A stretch of 64,000 nucleotides of DNA from Roseibium album. Lineage in GTDB: Bacteria > Pseudomonadota > Alphaproteobacteria > Rhizobiales > Stappiaceae. The notes beneath the pieces were generated by a model. That model did no database searches, had not been told where the DNA came from, and worked only from the letters and a program-made list of their open reading frames with translations. The translations under genes were made by a program, and so were the position numbers. The DNA is taken from NCBI GenBank assembly GCA_001404055.1, contig CXTY01000005.1:248001-312000 (forward strand). Reading direction: 5' to 3'. Shown here in pieces: positions 61,575 to 64,000 of the stretch (its first letter is position 1; each line of letters opens with the position of its first letter).

Positions 61575-63080
61575 TTAAACGCTGGCCGGGTGAACGCTTC
61601 GTGCCAGCCAGGATTGACGTTTCCGATAGATGGTCGATGGGCTGATCTCAAGGGCTGCGGCAGCCATGGCGATATTTCCGTCAAAGGCGTCTAGCGCATC
61701 CTCGATAATTTGGCGTTCCTGCGACCACAGGGGTTCAATCGCGCCGAACGGTCGGCTGGGTGCTGCAGCGCGGGAGCGCTCGCGGGATAGATCTATGACC
61801 GCATTTGGCCGTCCGGATTGGTCCCTGATCGCCATCGGAAGCATGTCAAAGGTAACAGCCGCACCATCGTTCATGACGACAATCTGGCGGATAGTGTTTT
61901 CCAGCTGGCGCACGTTTCCAGGCCAGGAATAGGTTACGATCCGGGATTCAGCATCCGCATCAAAACCTCTGAAACTACGCCGTTCTTCCTGCGAGTACCT
62001 TTTGAGAAAAGTCTCTGCCAGAGGAAGAACGTCCTCACGGCGTTCCCGCAACGGGGGCAGGTGGATAGGCAATACATGAAGGCGGTAGTAAAGATCTTCG
62101 CGGAAACGGCCGGCCGAGATTTCGGCCAGCGGATTGCGGTTGGTCGCACAGATGATGCGCGCATCTACTTTTTGACTTTGCGTATCTCCGAGCCGTTGAA
62201 AAGTCCCGGTCTGAAGGAAACGCAATAACTTGCTTTGCAGCAGCAAGTCCATCTCACCTATTTCATCCAGAAAGAGTGTTCCACCATCAGCCTGTTCGGC
62301 GGCCCCGGCGCGATTGTCGACTGCCCCGGTGAAAGCGCCGCGTACATACCCGAAAATCTCACTCTCGATCAGGTCTCGCGGGATCGCAGCGCAGTTCAGC
62401 GTGACAAACCGGCTCGGTTGCCGATCTGACAAATCATGCACGGCTTTGGCACAAAGTTCTTTACCCGTACCAGATTCACCTGTGATGAACACCGGTGCCT
62501 GTGAGGGGGCCATGCGTTTGATCTGATCGTGAACATCAAACATCTGAGCTGAACTGCCGACGAGGCGGCTCAAACCGGCAGCGTCTTCCTCGGAAACTAT
62601 TGGCTGGAAAGCCTGTTTGGATGTTTCCTGCATGGGTACCGGTTCAGGCGAAGTCGTTGTTCGTTTCGCCGGCGCGGCCGTAACTGGCCTGCGTTGTTCG
62701 AGCTGGAAGGATATTTTTGCGGCGAGTGCGTCGAGTGAAAACGGTTTGGTCAGGAAATCATGAGCTCCGGAGCGCATGGCACTGACAGCTCTGGAAACGG
62801 ACCCCTTTGAAGAAACCGCCATGATAACGGACTTGGGGCACCGCACCGCGTAAGCTTCCAGCGCTTCGTCGCCACCAATAGTTTCCAGATCAATGATGAG
62901 TATATCGGTGGATCTATCCGCCAGATCCTGAAGACAGGAAGTTGATTCAGTGTAAAGGATAGGATCCGCGCAACTTGCCGACAATTTTGCGCAAACAGCG
63001 GAAGTGCGGGCGGCCTCGGAGGCCGATGCGTCCAATACGCGAACTATTACAGGCAATTCTTTGCCCTCTTTACTCCCCAT
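61575..63080 (-). CDS. Sigma-54-dependent response regulator with unusual receiver
   Basis: A 501-residue NtrC-family activator. The receiver domain (about 10-125) has Asp64 in IIDLE and the TKPF lysine, but the usual first-strand acidic pair is replaced: the position reads RVLDASAS. The AAA+ domain has Walker A GESGTGKE, GAFTGAVDN (sigma-54 contact) and Walker B LFLDEIGE. Fis-type HTH at NIAMAAAALEISPSTIYRKR. No partner kinase is adjacent. It may respond weakly or not at all to phosphorylation. Confidence 0.88.
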   Translation of the reverse strand: MGSKEGKELPVIVRVLDASASEAARTSAVCAKLSASCADPILYTESTSCLQDLADRSTDILIIDLETIGGDEALEAYAVRCPKSVIMAVSSKGSVSRAVSAMRSGAHDFLTKPFSLDALAAKISFQLEQRRPVTAAPAKRTTTSPEPVPMQETSKQAFQPIVSEEDAAGLSRLVGSSAQMFDVHDQIKRMAPSQAPVFITGESGTGKELCAKAVHDLSDRQPSRFVTLNCAAIPRDLIESEIFGYVRGAFTGAVDNRAGAAEQADGGTLFLDEIGEMDLLLQSKLLRFLQTGTFQRLGDTQSQKVDARIICATNRNPLAEISAGRFREDLYYRLHVLPIHLPPLRERREDVLPLAETFLKRYSQEERRSFRGFDADAESRIVTYSWPGNVRQLENTIRQIVVMNDGAAVTFDMLPMAIRDQSGRPNAVIDLSRERSRAAAPSRPFGAIEPLWSQERQIIEDALDAFDGNIAMAAAALEISPSTIYRKRQSWLARSVHPASV

Positions 63081-63226
63081 CGCTGGGTAACTCCCATCGC
63101 TCGACTTGGCTCATTCGGAAATCGAAAGATTCGTCAATTTGATAATTCTCCGAACAGGGTAAACAAAGCGTTGTCAATTGACGCATTTTGCAGTTTTTGC
63201 AAAATTCTCAGAGGAAAATAGGCCTT

Positions 63227-63928
63227 TTACGAGGAGGCAACGAAATATCCGGTCACGAAACAAGCAACCCCGAACGCAATTGCTGTCGGAACCGAGATGC
63301 GGATCTGGAGAATTCCTTGTAGCTGTCTGGCAGATTTGACAAGGAACCCAGAGTTTCGCACAGGAGGTCGCACGGGCGGCGCCTTTGTTCCCGTCTTGAT
63401 TGCCTCGTTTGCGATAGAAAAATTATATGGGTGACCGGACGTGCCGGCATGTTTTTCAAAACCAGTGATATTTACAATTTTGTTTTGGGCCTGCGTGGTT
63501 TCAATCTCCGCAGGTAAGCCACGCCTGTAGCCGGATCTTTCGGGCGAGATCAGGTCTTCCGGTTTTTCTTCTACTTTCGGGCCAGCGCGTGCTGGACGGA
63601 ATTCGGGTGCGTAACTACCTTTTGGAATTGATATCCGAACAGGATCTGTAGCTCCCGTTCCTTCATAATATCTCTTCAGCCTGCGCCGAAGCCGCGCCGC
63701 TTCCACACGCACGATGGGATCAACGACAGGATTGAAATCCTCTGACCGGCCGAGAGCCTCCACGGCGATCATATAGCCTTTGATTTTTTCCCCTTGCCGC
63801 GTGAGCGTCGCCTGCACAACAAATTCAAGGAATGCGCGGAGCTGAGGGGCCGATTGAAATTCTGTGCTGTTGAGGGCCCGCCCGAGTGCGGCATGAACCT
63901 GATCATTTGGCAATAGATGCCCGGTCAC
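63227..63928 (-). CDS. Membrane-tethered winged-helix protein
   Basis: 233 residues from GTG 63928. The same frame is open upstream to the window edge with no alternative start inside it, so the true start may lie outside. The N-terminal 110 residues match the DNA-binding-like domain that precedes cyclase or TPR modules in alphaproteobacteria (IKGYMIAVEALGRSEDFNPV, DPIVRVEAARLRRRLKRYYE). A linker of about 90 residues follows, then one membrane helix at the very C-terminus (AIAFGVACFVTGYFVASS). A tethered regulator of ToxR-like logic but reversed orientation is possible. Confidence 0.7.
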   Translation of the reverse strand: MTGHLLPNDQVHAALGRALNSTEFQSAPQLRAFLEFVVQATLTRQGEKIKGYMIAVEALGRSEDFNPVVDPIVRVEAARLRRRLKRYYEGTGATDPVRISIPKGSYAPEFRPARAGPKVEEKPEDLISPERSGYRRGLPAEIETTQAQNKIVNITGFEKHAGTSGHPYNFSIANEAIKTGTKAPPVRPPVRNSGFLVKSARQLQGILQIRISVPTAIAFGVACFVTGYFVASS

Positions 63929-64000
63929 CGGATTTGATTTGGCGGCGCATGTTCTTCCTTGCTCATTTACCGCGTAGGGACCCGAAGGCGTGGTTACGCG

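Overview
The window looks like chromosomal DNA from an alphaproteobacterium, most likely a marine Hyphomicrobiales/Stappiaceae-type organism (Roseibium/Labrenzia-like; this is inferred from gene content and not proven). Pointers are the DctBD-DctPQM TRAP locus with a sigma-54 promoter, the plant/alphaproteobacterial-type GshA, a DUF1127 protein, an alphaproteobacterial CheZ, the hisS-hisZ-hisG operon, an Rrf2/NsrR regulator beside a group III truncated haemoglobin, and groESL under a perfect CIRCE. Coding density is high. I found no tRNA, rRNA, CRISPR array, prophage or complete insertion sequence.

Region by region. 1-7.3 kb: a fused aminoglycoside-phosphotransferase-like/ATPase protein cut by the left edge, a small conserved protein, a ThDP enzyme, a three-part acyl-CoA-synthetase-like/GNAT protein and a tandem universal stress protein. 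7.4-14.0 kb: dctB-dctD, then a sigma-54 promoter with a perfect 18-bp palindrome upstream, then dctPQM closed by a strong terminator. 14.1-21.6 kb: DUF805 protein, xseA, rsmE, a membrane class III cyclase, gshA and an unknown protein whose stop codon lies in the target site of a 262-bp MITE. 22-24.5 kb: an orphan binding protein with an AT-rich start, then a reduced mercury-type locus (merR divergent from merT and a GDCCVxC protein) and a DUF1127 protein. 24.7-31.7 kb: two tandem LysR paralogues, an EamA exporter, a threonine-dehydratase-like enzyme, an AraC regulator and lldR-lldD for lactate.

31.9-43.7 kb: DUF3422 protein, cytochrome c, LysR, ClC channel, L,D-transpeptidase, DUF2927 protein, CheZ, tag, and the hisS-hisZ-hisG operon. 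44-47.6 kb: a polyprenyl-phosphate glycosyltransferase fused to GtrA, an ArnT-like transferase and a ChbG/HpnK-fold protein that seems to have lost its catalytic residues. 47.8-50.4 kb: a CRP/FNR regulator, an NsrR-like regulator divergent from a truncated haemoglobin with two tiny membrane proteins, and an acyl-CoA thioesterase. 50.4-56.4 kb: a probably frameshifted gene, a DevBCA-like exporter, SlyX, a GST preceded by a mini-ORF, a REP-like palindrome and a TauE/SafE permease. 56.4-64 kb: an HTTM protein carrying a DCC-type CxxC domain, groEL with a partial duplication of its 3' end, groES, a secreted protein, an orphan sigma-54 activator with an altered receiver and a membrane-tethered winged-helix protein near the right edge.

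The clearest working units are DctBD controlling dctPQM, NsrR with the haemoglobin operon, MerR with merT-GDCCVxC, LldR with lldD, and heat-shock control of groESL. The least conventional items are the degenerate deacetylase-like protein in the lipid-glycosylation cluster, the HTTM-DCC fusion, the reduced mer locus, the MITE at a stop codon with a solo end at a second stop codon, and the duplicated groEL tail. No wholly new system could be proven from sequence alone.
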